Positions 1-8,827 of a DNA stretch of 64,000 bases are shown here, piece after piece. A program made the position numbers and the translations under genes. The stretch covers positions 3,658,001 to 3,722,000 of the forward strand of contig OZ257146.1 of NCBI GenBank assembly GCA_965279255.1, given 5' to 3'. The stretch is from CAMFLJ01 sp965279255 (GTDB lineage: Bacteria; Actinomycetota; Acidimicrobiia; Acidimicrobiales; Acidimicrobilacustridaceae). The stretch's first letter is position 1. The number at the start of each line of letters is the position of its first letter. The notes below the pieces were generated by a model. That model did no database searches. It was given only the letters and a program-made list of their open reading frames with translations, and was not told the origin of the DNA.

Positions 1-2
1 TC

Positions 3-1361
3 CAGGATCCGCAGTCGAACCCCTCCCGCGACGTGGCGCTGGCCTTCGTGGTGGCCGATCCCGGTGAGCCGTGCCGGCCCAGCTGGGGTGGCGCCTACAC
101 CCTCGACGAGGCCGGCGACGACCTCGACCTCGACCGCCGCATCCAGCAGCTGCGGGGCGCCGGCGGCGACGCCATGATCTCCTTCGGCGGGCTCACCAAC
201 AGCGAGCTGGCCCTCGCCTGCACCGACCAGGCGGCCCTCACCGAGGCCTACCGGGCCGTCATCGACCGCTACGACGCCACGGTGATCGACCTCGACCTCG
301 AGGGCGCGGCCCTGAGCGACACCGCCTCGATCGAGCGTCGGGCTGCCGCCATCGCCACGGTCCAGCAGGAGAAGCAGGCGAAGGGCGAGACGCTCGACGT
401 CTGGCTCACCCTCCCCGTCGCCACCAGCGGGCTGACCGCCGACGGCCAGCAGGTCGTCCGCGCCAACCTCCAGGCGGGGGTCGAGCTGCTCGGCGTGAAC
501 GTCATGACCATGAACTTCGGCAGCACCCAGAGCCCGACCGCCGACATGCTGTCGGCCAGCGAGAAGGCGCTCGACGCCACCGCTACCCAGGTCGGTGACC
601 TCTACCGCGAGCAGGGCACCAACCTCGACGAGGCGAAGCGCTGGGCCCGCATCGGGGCCACCCCGATGATCGGCCAGAACGACGTCGACGGCGAGGTCTT
701 CACCCTCGACGACGCCCGCTCCTTCGTGGAGTTCGCCCAGAAGAAGGGCCTCGCCCGGGTCTCGACCTGGTCCCTCAACCGAGACCGCTCGTGCGGCGCC
801 ACGTTCAGCGCGGTGGCCGTGCACTCCAACACCTGCAGCGGCGTGGCCCAGGAGCCGCTCGAGTTCGCATCGATCTTCGACGTCCTGCCCGGACGGGCCC
901 CCACCTCGGGTGCCGTCGACGCCGTGACCGTGCCCGACCAGACCCCCTCGGCCGACGACCCGGCCCGCAGCCCCTACCCGGTGTGGCGCCCGACGGCGCA
1001 GTACCCGGAGGGCTACAAGGTCGTGTGGAAGGGCTCCGTCTACCAGGCCAAGTGGTACAACCAGGGCGCCGACCCCTCGACGGTCGTCGGCAGCCAGTGG
1101 GAGACCCCGTGGGCCCTGATCGGGCCGGTCGGGCCCGACGACGTGGCCCCGACGATCACCACCGTGCCGCCCGGGAGCCTTCCCACCTGGGACCCGACCA
1201 CGCTCTACGAGAAGGGCACGACCGTCAGCTACGACGGTCTCCCCTACCAGGCCCGGTGGACGACGAAGGGCGACGCGCCGTCGACCCAGTTCCCCGTCGG
1301 CCCCGAGGCCCCGTGGAAGCCCCTGTTCCAGGTGCCCGGCGAGCCGGCGACCTCGGAGTGA
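3..1361 (+). CDS. GH18 chitinase-like glycosidase with two C-terminal chitin-binding modules (5' partial)
   Basis: The reading frame is open to the left edge, so the N-terminus, probably including a secretion signal, lies outside the window. The visible part is a GH18 TIM barrel. The family signature D-x-D-x-E reads DLDLE at bases 288-302, and its glutamate is the catalytic acid in this family. After a Pro/Ala-rich linker there are two repeats of about 50 residues (roughly bases 970-1130 and 1180-1345). Their aromatic pattern (YPVW..., VYQAKWYNQG; PTWDP..., PYQARWTTKG) is typical of CBM5/12 chitin-binding modules. It probably binds and cleaves chitin or a related N-acetylglucosamine polymer outside the cell. 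The exact substrate cannot be read from the sequence. Confidence 0.82.
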   Translation, partial: QDPQSNPSRDVALAFVVADPGEPCRPSWGGAYTLDEAGDDLDLDRRIQQLRGAGGDAMISFGGLTNSELALACTDQAALTEAYRAVIDRYDATVIDLDLEGAALSDTASIERRAAAIATVQQEKQAKGETLDVWLTLPVATSGLTADGQQVVRANLQAGVELLGVNVMTMNFGSTQSPTADMLSASEKALDATATQVGDLYREQGTNLDEAKRWARIGATPMIGQNDVDGEVFTLDDARSFVEFAQKKGLARVSTWSLNRDRSCGATFSAVAVHSNTCSGVAQEPLEFASIFDVLPGRAPTSGAVDAVTVPDQTPSADDPARSPYPVWRPTAQYPEGYKVVWKGSVYQAKWYNQGADPSTVVGSQWETPWALIGPVGPDDVAPTITTVPPGSLPTWDPTTLYEKGTTVSYDGLPYQARWTTKGDAPSTQFPVGPEAPWKPLFQVPGEPATSE

Positions 1362-1394
1362 CCGTCTCGGTGGCCGCACCGTAGGATCCCCGCG

Positions 1395-2210
1395 ATGAGC
1401 GAAGAGGGGTCCGCACGGGTCGCCGTCGTCACCGGGGCCGCCCGTGGCATGGGGGCCGCCACCGCCCGCCGCCTCGCCGAGCGCGGCTTCACCGTCGCCC
1501 TGATCGACCTGCCCCTCGAGCCCGACGGCCGCGTCGCCGAGCTGCCCGGCCCCTACCTGCCGTCGCACAGCAGCGACCTCGACGTGGCCGCGGCCGCGTG
1601 CGATGGCCGGGGCGAGGCCCACGCCGCCGACGTGCGCGACGCCGAGGCCCTCGGCCGGGTCATCGACGCCGTGGTCGACCGCCACGGCCGCATCGACGTC
1701 GCCGTGGCCGCCGCCGGAGCCATCGCCGGCGGCGCTCCCACCTGGGAGACCTCCGACGAGGTCTGGCGGGCCATGATCGACGTGAACCTCACCGGCGTCT
1801 TCAACCTGGCCCGGGCCGTCGTGCCCCGCCTGCTCGACGCGCCTCTCCCCCGCACCGGGCGCTTCGTGGCCATCGCCTCGGCGGCCGCCCACCACGGCCT
1901 GCCGGAGCTGGCCGCCTACACCGCCGCCAAGCACGGCGTGGCCGGCCTGGTGAAGGCCCTGGCCGCCGAGCTGGGTGCCACCGGGGTCACGGCCAACGCC
2001 GTCGCCCCCGGCTCCACCCGCGGCCCGATGCTCGACGCCAGCGCCGCCATCTACGGCATCGACGACCCCGAGACCTTCGGCGGGCTCGCCCGCATCGAGC
2101 GGCTCATCGATCCCGACGAGATCGCCGCCACCATCGAGTGGCTGTGCGTCGACGCCCCCGGCTCCATCACCGGCACGGTGGTCGATGTCGACGGCGGGTT
2201 CCGCGGGTGA
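1395..2210 (+). CDS. Short-chain dehydrogenase, probably mycofactocin-coupled
   Basis: A 271-residue SDR. It has the nucleotide-binding TGAARGMG motif near residue 14, the catalytic Tyr-x-x-x-Lys (YTAAK), and a C-terminal VDGGF. Between the second strand and the ADVRD segment there is an insertion of about 20 residues, as in mycofactocin-coupled SDRs, whose bound nicotinamide cofactor is thought not to exchange. The PGSTRGPML...YGI...RLIDPDEIA stretch also resembles that subfamily. It sits upstream of mftE and mftF, which supports the assignment. A TAGGAT hexamer at 1382-1387 lies 7 bases before the ATG, so the transcript may be leaderless. MoxR follows after 10 bases, probably in the same operon. 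The substrate is unknown, most likely an alcohol. Confidence 0.83.
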   Translation: MSEEGSARVAVVTGAARGMGAATARRLAERGFTVALIDLPLEPDGRVAELPGPYLPSHSSDLDVAAAACDGRGEAHAADVRDAEALGRVIDAVVDRHGRIDVAVAAAGAIAGGAPTWETSDEVWRAMIDVNLTGVFNLARAVVPRLLDAPLPRTGRFVAIASAAAHHGLPELAAYTAAKHGVAGLVKALAAELGATGVTANAVAPGSTRGPMLDASAAIYGIDDPETFGGLARIERLIDPDEIAATIEWLCVDAPGSITGTVVDVDGGFRG

Positions 2211-2220
2211 GGGGCCGGCG

Positions 2221-3183
2221 ATGACCACGTTCAGCCGGAAGGTCGTCGACGCCCTCGACGCCGCCATCGTCGGGCGCCGCCCCGAGATCGAGGTCGTGGT
2301 CGCCGCCCTCGCCGCCGACCGCCACGTGCTGCTGGAGGGACCACCCGGCACCGGCAAGTCGACCCTGCTGCGGGCTCTGGCCGAGGCCGCCGGCGTCGAG
2401 CTGGTCTTCGTGGAGGGCAACGCCGAGCTCACCCCGGCCCGCCTCGTCGGCACGTTCGACCCGGCCCGGGTGCTGGCCGAGGGCTACTCGCCGGACGTCT
2501 TCCTCGACGGCCCCCTCGTCGAGGCGCTGCGCACCGGTTCGCTCCTCTACATCGAGGAGATCAACCGGGTGCCGGAGGAGACGCTGAACGTCGTCATCAC
2601 CGCCATGAGCGAGCGCGAGCTGCACGTGCCCCGGCTCGGGCGGGTCGAGGCGGTGCCCGGCTTCCGGGTCGTGGCCGCCATGAACCCCTTCGACGCCATC
2701 GGCACCGCCCGCATCTCCTCGGCCGTCTACGACCGGGTGTGCCGGGTGGCCATGGGGTACCAGGACGCCGCCGAGGAGGCCGAGATCGTGGCGCGCGAGG
2801 CCCCGGCCGCCGGGCCCGGCCCGCTCGGGCGCCGGGCCGTCGCCGTGGTGCGCGCCTCCCGGGACCACGCCGACGTGCGAGTCGGCTCGTCGGTGCGCGG
2901 CGCCATCGACCTCGCCCTGCTGGCCGAGCAGCTCGCCGAGCTGCGGGGGCTGACCCCCGCCGACGAGGGCGTGGGGCTCGATGCCGCCATGGCCGCCCTC
3001 TCGGGGCGCATCCGGGTGCGGGAGGGCTCCGGCCGACCGGCGGAGGACGTCATCCGCGAGCTGTGGGCGGCTCACCCGGCCGAGACCGACGACGCGGGCA
3101 GCGATGGTGAGTCGGCGAACGACCCCTCGGGCGACGGTCCCGACGCGGGAGCCTCCGAGAGCGGCGATCAGAAAAAAGCCTGA
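2221..3183 (+). CDS. MoxR-family AAA+ ATPase
   Basis: A 320-residue MoxR ATPase. Walker A is GPPGTGKS at residues 40-47, Walker B is LLYIEEINR at about 108-116, and sensor 1 is VAAMNP at about 151-156. A GAGGGG ribosome-binding site precedes the ATG by 6 bases, which supports this start. The C-terminal 30 residues are acidic and low in complexity. MoxR ATPases work with VWA-domain partners as chaperones that help assemble metal- or cofactor-containing enzymes. The next gene encodes such a partner. Placement between a mycofactocin-type SDR and mftE suggests a maturation role in that pathway, which is inference only. Confidence 0.88.
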   Translation: MTTFSRKVVDALDAAIVGRRPEIEVVVAALAADRHVLLEGPPGTGKSTLLRALAEAAGVELVFVEGNAELTPARLVGTFDPARVLAEGYSPDVFLDGPLVEALRTGSLLYIEEINRVPEETLNVVITAMSERELHVPRLGRVEAVPGFRVVAAMNPFDAIGTARISSAVYDRVCRVAMGYQDAAEEAEIVAREAPAAGPGPLGRRAVAVVRASRDHADVRVGSSVRGAIDLALLAEQLAELRGLTPADEGVGLDAAMAALSGRIRVREGSGRPAEDVIRELWAAHPAETDDAGSDGESANDPSGDGPDAGASESGDQKKA

Positions 3184-3266
3184 CCCCCCGGCCGGGGGGC
3201 GTCCGGGCCGACGAGCGGCGCAGCGACGAGGAGCGCACCCTCGAGGGCGACGAGGCCGAGGCGGCG

Positions 3267-4160
3267 GTGGCCGAGGCCGCCCGGCGCACGACCTCCCGCC
3301 AGTCTCTCGGCCGCCACCCCGGCTTCGAGGACATCTCGCCCGAGGTCGGGCAGCTCGACGAGGCCGCCTTCGACGACGCCCTGCGCGACGACCCCGACGA
3401 GGCCCTCGCCCTGCTCGCCGACCTGACCGGCGCCACCGACGCCCGCCTGCGCCACCTCGCCCGTCACCTGGCCGGGCGCGTCGTGGTCGACGTCGTGCGC
3501 ACCGGCACCCCCCGCCGCCGGGGCATCGGCCGCCTGCGCCACGCGCCGGCCGACCGCTCCCCCGGCGAGCTCGACCTCGACCGCGGCCTCGAGACCCTCG
3601 CGACCGCGCGGGCCCACGGCGTGGCCCCCGACCTCGGCGAGCTCCACGCGCGCGAGTGGTCGCGCCCCGACCTGGCCCTGTGCCTTCTCGTCGACCGCAG
3701 CGGCTCGATGGGTGGCGCCCGTCTGGCGACGGCCGCGGTAGCCGCCGCCGCCTGCCTCTGGCGGGCCCCGCTCGACACCAGCGTGGTGGCCTTCGGCGAC
3801 GAGGCCGTGGTGCTCGCCGCCCAGGGCTCGGGTCGAGCCCCGGAGCTGGTGGTCGAGGACCTCTTCCGCCTCCGCGGCCACGGCCCCACCGACCTCGCCC
3901 TCGCCCTGCGGGTCGCCCGCCAGCAGCTCGACCGCTCGTCGGCGGCCCGGCGCATCACCGTGCTGCTCTCCGACGCCCGGGCCACCAAGGGCGGCGACCC
4001 CGTGGCGGAGGCCGCCGCCCTCGACGAGCTGGTCGTGCTGTGCCCGGCCGGCGACAGCGACGAGGCCGAGGGCCTGGCCGACGACCTCGGCGCCCGCTGG
4101 GTCGAGGTGGCCGGCCCGAGCGACGTCCCCGCCGCCTTCGCCGACGTCCTCGGCTCCTGA
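3267..4160 (+). CDS. VWA-domain protein, partner of the MoxR ATPase
   Basis: About 297 residues with a C-terminal von Willebrand A domain. The metal-dependent adhesion site reads DRSGS at about residues 143-147, with further MIDAS elements in GPTD and LSDARAT. The N-terminal half is charged and resembles the helical part of CoxE/YehP-like MoxR partners. The start is uncertain. GTG at 3267 is the first ordinary start codon after the upstream stop, but the frame is open further upstream and overlaps the end of the MoxR gene, so translation could begin earlier. It probably forms a two-component chaperone with the preceding ATPase. Confidence 0.82.
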   Translation: MAEAARRTTSRQSLGRHPGFEDISPEVGQLDEAAFDDALRDDPDEALALLADLTGATDARLRHLARHLAGRVVVDVVRTGTPRRRGIGRLRHAPADRSPGELDLDRGLETLATARAHGVAPDLGELHAREWSRPDLALCLLVDRSGSMGGARLATAAVAAAACLWRAPLDTSVVAFGDEAVVLAAQGSGRAPELVVEDLFRLRGHGPTDLALALRVARQQLDRSSAARRITVLLSDARATKGGDPVAEAAALDELVVLCPAGDSDEAEGLADDLGARWVEVAGPSDVPAAFADVLGS

Positions 4161-4162
4161 CC

Positions 4163-4280
4163 GACACCACCCCGTGGCTCAGTACGTCACGCCAGAGGCG
4201 ACGCATTGAGCCAGAGGCCCGTCCGACACCCAACCCGTGGCTCAGTACGTCACGCCAGAGGTGACGTACTGAGCCACGGG
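4163..4280. repeat. Tandem hairpin repeat between the VWA gene and mftE
   Basis: A segment of about 36 bases occurs twice, starting near 4163 and 4224. The second copy continues into a perfect inverted repeat: the 20-base arm CCCGTGGCTCAGTACGTCAC at 4234-4253, a 7-base loop, and its exact complement at 4261-4280. The first copy (4171-4213) forms the same hairpin with several mismatches in the right arm. There is no U-tract after it. It could be a structured RNA element, a processing or termination signal, or a remnant of a small palindromic mobile element. Confidence 0.9.
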
Positions 4281-4314
4281 GTCGAGGGGGGTGAGGGCGT
4301 GGGACCATGGCCGG

Positions 4315-4995
4315 GTGACCGGTGCCCTGGCGGAGTCGACGTGGACGGAGGTGGCCGAGCGCCGCCCGTCCGTGCTGGCCGTCCCGCTGGGAAGCCTCGA
4401 GCAGCACGGCCCCCACCTCCCGCTCGACACCGACACGCGCATCGCGGCGGCGCTCGTCTCCGCCCTGGCCGCGGCACGCATCGACGTCGTCGTCGCCCCG
4501 CCCCTCGCCTACGGCGCGTCCGGTGAGCACGCCGGCTTCGCGGGCACCCTCTCGATCGGCACCGACGCCCTCACCGCCGTGCTGGTCGAGCTGGGCCGCT
4601 CGGCCGACGCCTTCGCCGCAGTGGTGTTCGTGAACGGGCACGGCGGGAACCTCGAGGCCGTCCGGAACGCCGTCGCCCGTCTCACCGCCGAGGGCCGTCG
4701 GGTGCTCGCCTGGGCACCCTCGGTGCCCGGCGGCGACGCCCACGCCGGGCGCACCGAGACCTCCCTGCTGCTCGCTCTCGCCCCGACGAGCGTCCGCCTC
4801 GACCGGGCCGAGCCCGGCGCCACCGCGCCCTTGTCCGACCTCATCAGCGACCTCCGCACGGGCGGAGTCTCCGCTGTCGCCCCCAACGGAGTGCTGGGCG
4901 ATCCCACCGGCGCATCGGCCGACGAGGGCGCCGCCCTGTTCGAGGCGCTCACCGCCGACCTCCTGGCCGCCGTCGACCTGGAGTTCCCCCGATGA
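4315..4995 (+). CDS. mftE: Mycofactocin system creatininase-family peptidase MftE
   Basis: A 226-residue creatininase-family protein. The metal-binding block VPLGSLEQHGPHLPLDTDT lies at about residues 23-41, followed by the SGEHAGFAGTLSIG and NGHGGN segments of the family. MftE removes the leader portion of the MftC-modified MftA peptide, releasing the C-terminal Val-Tyr-derived dipeptide that becomes the mycofactocin core. It overlaps the glycosyltransferase gene by 4 bases (ATGA), and this pairing is what separates MftE from generic creatininases. The start is uncertain. GTG 4315 gives the usual N-terminus, but in-frame GTG 4291 would add eight residues and begin just after the hairpin repeat. 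Confidence 0.85.
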   Translation: MTGALAESTWTEVAERRPSVLAVPLGSLEQHGPHLPLDTDTRIAAALVSALAAARIDVVVAPPLAYGASGEHAGFAGTLSIGTDALTAVLVELGRSADAFAAVVFVNGHGGNLEAVRNAVARLTAEGRRVLAWAPSVPGGDAHAGRTETSLLLALAPTSVRLDRAEPGATAPLSDLISDLRTGGVSAVAPNGVLGDPTGASADEGAALFEALTADLLAAVDLEFPR

Positions 4996-6470
4996 CCGCC
5001 TCGTTGGCCGGACGGCGGTTCGTGGCCGACTCGTCGGTCGACGTGCACGACGGCGGTCGCGTGCTGCTCGGCGGATCGCCCCTGCGGGTCGTGCGGCTCA
5101 CCGGGCCGGGTGCCGAGGTCGCCCGCCAGGTCCTCGACGGAGAGCCCGTGCCGACCGGCACCGCCGCCTCCAAGCTCGTGCGGCGCCTGCTCGACGGCGG
5201 CCTCGTGCACCCGGTGCCCGGCCCGGCGAGCCCCTCGACCGACGACGTGACGGCAGTGGTGCCCGTCCACGGCGTGCTGCCCCCCGAGCTGCTCGACGGC
5301 CTCGGACCGGTGGCCGCCGTGCTGGTGGTCGACGACGCCAGCCCGGTGCCCGTCACCGTCCCCGACCGCACCGCCGAGGGCACGCCGGTGCGCCTCGTGC
5401 GCCGCGACACCCAGGGTGGCCCCGGCGCGGCCCGCGACACCGGCCTGGCCGAGGTCACCACGCCCCTGGTCGCGTTCGTCGACGCCGACTGTCTGCCCGT
5501 GCCGGGTTGGCTCGACCGGCTCCTCCCCCACCTCGACGACCCCGAGGTGGCCGTGGTGGCGCCGCGCATCGTGCAGGCCGAGCCGGGCGGCGTCGCCGGG
5601 CCGCTCGCCCGCTACGAGAGGGTGCGCTCCGCGCTCGATATGGGCACCGAGCCGGCACGCGTGCGGGCCCGCTCACGCGTCTCCTACGTGCCCTCGGCCG
5701 CCCTGCTCGCCCGCGTCGACGATCTGCGCGCCATCGGCGGATTCGACGCCACGCTGCCCGTCGGCGAGGACGTCGACCTGGTCTGGCGCCTCGACGAGGA
5801 GGGCCGCACCGTCCGCTACGAGCCGGCCGCCACCGTCGCCCACCGCCATCGCACCGCCCTGCGCCCGTGGGCCCGCCGCCGCTTCGACTACGGCACCTCG
5901 GCCGGCCCCCTCGCGGTGCGCCATCCCGGCGCCCTCGTCCCGGTCGAGGCCTCGCCGTTGAGCCTGGCCGGCTGGTGCGTCGCCGCCCTGGGCCGCCCGT
6001 TCGCCGGCCTCGGCCTGGCCGGCGCCACCTTCGCCATGCTCCTGCGCAGCTTCGACGGCATCGACGAGGCCGCCGGGCTCGCCGCCCAGGTCGCCGGCAG
6101 GGGCAACCTCGCCGTGGGGCGCATGCTCGCCAACGCCCTCGTGCGGCCGTGGTGGCCGATCACCCTCCTCGCCGCCCTGGCCGTGCCGTCGAAGCGCCTG
6201 CGCCGGGCCCTCCTCGTCGGCGTGCTCGTGCCGCCGCTCCTCGAGTGGGCCCGCGAGCACCCCAGCCACGGGCCGGTCAGCTACGTCGGGCTGCGCCTGG
6301 CCGACGACATCGCCTACAGCACCGGCGTGTGGGTCGGCGCCGTGCGCGCCCGCACCGCCGAGCCCCTGCTGCCCGACCTCACCTCGTGGCCGAACCCCGG
6401 CCGCTACACCACCTGGCGCACCACCAAGGCCGCGTCCAGGGCGACCGCCACCGCAGACCGCCCGAGCTAG
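4992..6470 (+). CDS. mftF: Mycofactocin system glycosyltransferase MftF
   Basis: A 492-residue GT-A (family 2) glycosyltransferase. It has an N-terminal region of about 85 residues, the nucleotide-sugar DxD motif (FVDADCLP) at about residue 160, and the GEDVDLVWRL acceptor-side block at about 258. The C-terminal half has several hydrophobic stretches (for example ITLLAALAV) and is probably membrane-associated. MftF adds glucose units to premycofactocin. The ATG overlaps the mftE stop. The TAG stop overlaps the stop of the convergent molybdenum hydroxylase by 4 bases (CTAG), so no terminator separates the two operons. Confidence 0.85.
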   Translation: MTASLAGRRFVADSSVDVHDGGRVLLGGSPLRVVRLTGPGAEVARQVLDGEPVPTGTAASKLVRRLLDGGLVHPVPGPASPSTDDVTAVVPVHGVLPPELLDGLGPVAAVLVVDDASPVPVTVPDRTAEGTPVRLVRRDTQGGPGAARDTGLAEVTTPLVAFVDADCLPVPGWLDRLLPHLDDPEVAVVAPRIVQAEPGGVAGPLARYERVRSALDMGTEPARVRARSRVSYVPSAALLARVDDLRAIGGFDATLPVGEDVDLVWRLDEEGRTVRYEPAATVAHRHRTALRPWARRRFDYGTSAGPLAVRHPGALVPVEASPLSLAGWCVAALGRPFAGLGLAGATFAMLLRSFDGIDEAAGLAAQVAGRGNLAVGRMLANALVRPWWPITLLAALAVPSKRLRRALLVGVLVPPLLEWAREHPSHGPVSYVGLRLADDIAYSTGVWVGAVRARTAEPLLPDLTSWPNPGRYTTWRTTKAASRATATADRPS

Positions 6471-8827
6471 ACCGCGGCGGCGTCGATGAGCTCGAGGATG
6501 CGGCCCGGCGGCAGGTGCTGCTCGGTGATGCGCACCCCGAGGTGGGCCAACGCGTCCTCGATGGCGCCGGTCAAGGCGGCCGGCGCCCCGATGGCCCCGC
6601 CCTCGCCCACACCGCGGTAGTCGATCCCGCCGGTGGGCTCGTGGTGGACGTGGTGCACCTCGATGCGGGGGATGTCGACCGCGGTGGGAAGCAGGTGGTC
6701 CATGAAGGTCGACGACAGGAACTGGGCGTCGCGGTCGTAGGCCGAGCGCTCGAGCAGGACGGCCCCGATGCCCTGGGCCACCCCGCCGCGCACCTGGCCG
6801 TCGACGATGGCCGGGTTGATCACCGCGCCGCAGTCGCCGACGACGACGTAGCGACCGATGTGCACCAGGCCGGTCTCGGGGTCGACCTCGACCTCGCAGG
6901 CGTGGGTGGCCACCGACCAGGTGCCCTCCTCGGAGAGGTACGTGCCGACCTCCTCGATGCCCGGGCGCCCGTCGGCGTTGGCCAGGCCCGGCCGCATCGT
7001 GGCCAGTCGCCCGATCTCGGCGAGCGACCGCCGCACCTCGGGCGCGCCCCGCGCCACCACGTGGCCCTCGACCAGCTCGAGGTCGGCCGGGGCGATCTCC
7101 ATCAGCTCGGAGGCCACCGCCAGCACCCGCTCGCGCACCGCCGACGCCGCCCCGACCACCGCACCGCTCGCCAACGTCGCCGCCCGCGAGCCGCCGGTGC
7201 CGACCATGTTGAACGGGGTGAGCTGGGTGTCGCCGTGCACGACCCGCACCCGGTCGAGCGTGAGGCCGAGCTCGTCGGCGGCCAGCTGGGCCAGGGTCGT
7301 CTCGTGGCTCTGGCCGTGGGGCATCTGGCTGGTGAACACGGTGACCGAGCCGTCGAGCTCGAGCCGGGCCCGGGCCTCCTGCACCGTGCGGGGCGCCGCC
7401 ATGATGCCCATCGCCCTGATGAGGCTGGGAGTCACGGGTGCCGGCTCGACCACGTTGACCAGGCCCAGCCCGAGCAGGCGGCCCTCGGCCCGGGCGGCTG
7501 CCTGGCGGATGCGGAAGGCGGGCACGTCGAGCAGGGCGAGGGCGTCGTCGAACGTGCGGCGGGGGTCGAAGCCCTGGAGCTCGACCCCGGTGGTGCTCTC
7601 GCGGGGCAGCTCGTCGGGCCGCAGCAGGTTGCGCTCGCGCACCACGGCCGGCTCGAGGCCGAGCTCGCGGGCCACCGTGTCGAGCAGCCGCTCCCGCACC
7701 CAGGTCTCGATCTCCCACGGCCCCCGGTAGGGCACGTAGGTGGCCTTGTTGGTGCAGACCACCACCGACTCCACGTCGAGGTGCTCGAGCCGGTAGGCCG
7801 CCGGGAACAGCGCCCGCACGATCGCCACGTAGCCCGTCGCCGGGTACCCGATCTTGGGATAGGCCCCCTGGTCGAGCACCAGCCGCAGGCGCACCCCGAG
7901 CAGCCGTCCCTCGGCGTCGACCGCCGCCTCGACGTCGACGCGCTCCTCGCGCGCCTGGCCGCCGACCATCAGGTTCTCGGTGCGGTCCTCGATCCACTTC
8001 ACCGGCCGGCCGAGCACCACCGACGCGGCGCTGACGGCGACGTCTTCGTTCGTGAGCCCGAACTTCTGGCCGAACGAGCCGCCGATGTCGCCGCAGTGCA
8101 CCCGCACGGCGTGGGCGGGCAGGCCCAGCACGTCGGCCAGGTGCAGGCGCAGGGCATGGGGCGACTGGTGGGCCGTGAGCACGTCGAGGACGCCGGTGGC
8201 CGGGTCGTGGTGGGCGATCATGCCCCGGCACTCCATGGGCACGTTGGCGTGCCGGTGCTGCTCGAACCGGGTGGTGATCACCCGGTCAGCGGCGGCGAAG
8301 GCGGCGTCGGTGTCGCCGTAGCGGTGGACGGCCCGGTGCACGACGTTGGTACCGAGCTCGGGGAAGATCGCCTCGGTCGCGCCGGCGAGCCCGTCGTTGA
8401 TCAGCACGTCGTCCATGTCGCCCACGCCGGGCAGCGGGTCGTAGTCGACCTCCACCATCTCGGCCCCGTCCTCGGCCTGGGCCCGGCTGTCGGCCACCAC
8501 GACGGCGACGGGGTCGCCGACCAGGCGCACGGTGTCGCGGGCGAGGGCCGGGAACGGCGCCAGCAGCAGGTCCGGGGGGCCGACCGGGGTGAGGTCGGTG
8601 GCCACGCCGTCGAGGTCGGCGGCGGTGAGCACCGCCCGCACGCCGGGCACGAGCAACGCCTCGGAGACGTCGATGCCCTCCACCCGGGCGTGGGGGAACG
8701 GACTGCGCACGAACGCGGCGTGGAGCATGCCGGGCAGGGTCACGTCGTCGACGTAGCGGCCGCGGCCGGTGAGGATGCGCGGGTCCTCGACCCGCTGCAC
8801 GCTCGTGCCGGTGAGGCGGGCGACCAT
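6467..8827 (-). CDS. Molybdenum hydroxylase large (molybdopterin-binding) subunit, CoxL/xanthine dehydrogenase family
   Basis: A 786-residue large subunit of an aldehyde/xanthine/CO dehydrogenase-family enzyme. It starts MVARLTGTSVQRVEDPRIL..., typical of CoxL-like proteins, and ends with the GVGEGGAIGAP block that holds the catalytic glutamate. The active-site loop reads VPYRGPWE instead of the AYRCSFR of true (form I) CO dehydrogenase. It is therefore more likely an aldehyde or purine/aromatic hydroxylase than a CO dehydrogenase. The ATG shares one base with the stop of the iron-sulfur subunit gene (TGATG), so the two are translationally coupled. The substrate cannot be assigned. Confidence 0.88.
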   Translation of the reverse strand: MVARLTGTSVQRVEDPRILTGRGRYVDDVTLPGMLHAAFVRSPFPHARVEGIDVSEALLVPGVRAVLTAADLDGVATDLTPVGPPDLLLAPFPALARDTVRLVGDPVAVVVADSRAQAEDGAEMVEVDYDPLPGVGDMDDVLINDGLAGATEAIFPELGTNVVHRAVHRYGDTDAAFAAADRVITTRFEQHRHANVPMECRGMIAHHDPATGVLDVLTAHQSPHALRLHLADVLGLPAHAVRVHCGDIGGSFGQKFGLTNEDVAVSAASVVLGRPVKWIEDRTENLMVGGQAREERVDVEAAVDAEGRLLGVRLRLVLDQGAYPKIGYPATGYVAIVRALFPAAYRLEHLDVESVVVCTNKATYVPYRGPWEIETWVRERLLDTVARELGLEPAVVRERNLLRPDELPRESTTGVELQGFDPRRTFDDALALLDVPAFRIRQAAARAEGRLLGLGLVNVVEPAPVTPSLIRAMGIMAAPRTVQEARARLELDGSVTVFTSQMPHGQSHETTLAQLAADELGLTLDRVRVVHGDTQLTPFNMVGTGGSRAATLASGAVVGAASAVRERVLAVASELMEIAPADLELVEGHVVARGAPEVRRSLAEIGRLATMRPGLANADGRPGIEEVGTYLSEEGTWSVATHACEVEVDPETGLVHIGRYVVVGDCGAVINPAIVDGQVRGGVAQGIGAVLLERSAYDRDAQFLSSTFMDHLLPTAVDIPRIEVHHVHHEPTGGIDYRGVGEGGAIGAPAALTGAIEDALAHLGVRITEQHLPPGRILELIDAAAV

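Noticed and set aside
6467..8827. CO dehydrogenase (form I CoxL) call
   Set aside because: The active-site loop is PYRGPWE, not the AYRCSFR of true CO dehydrogenases.
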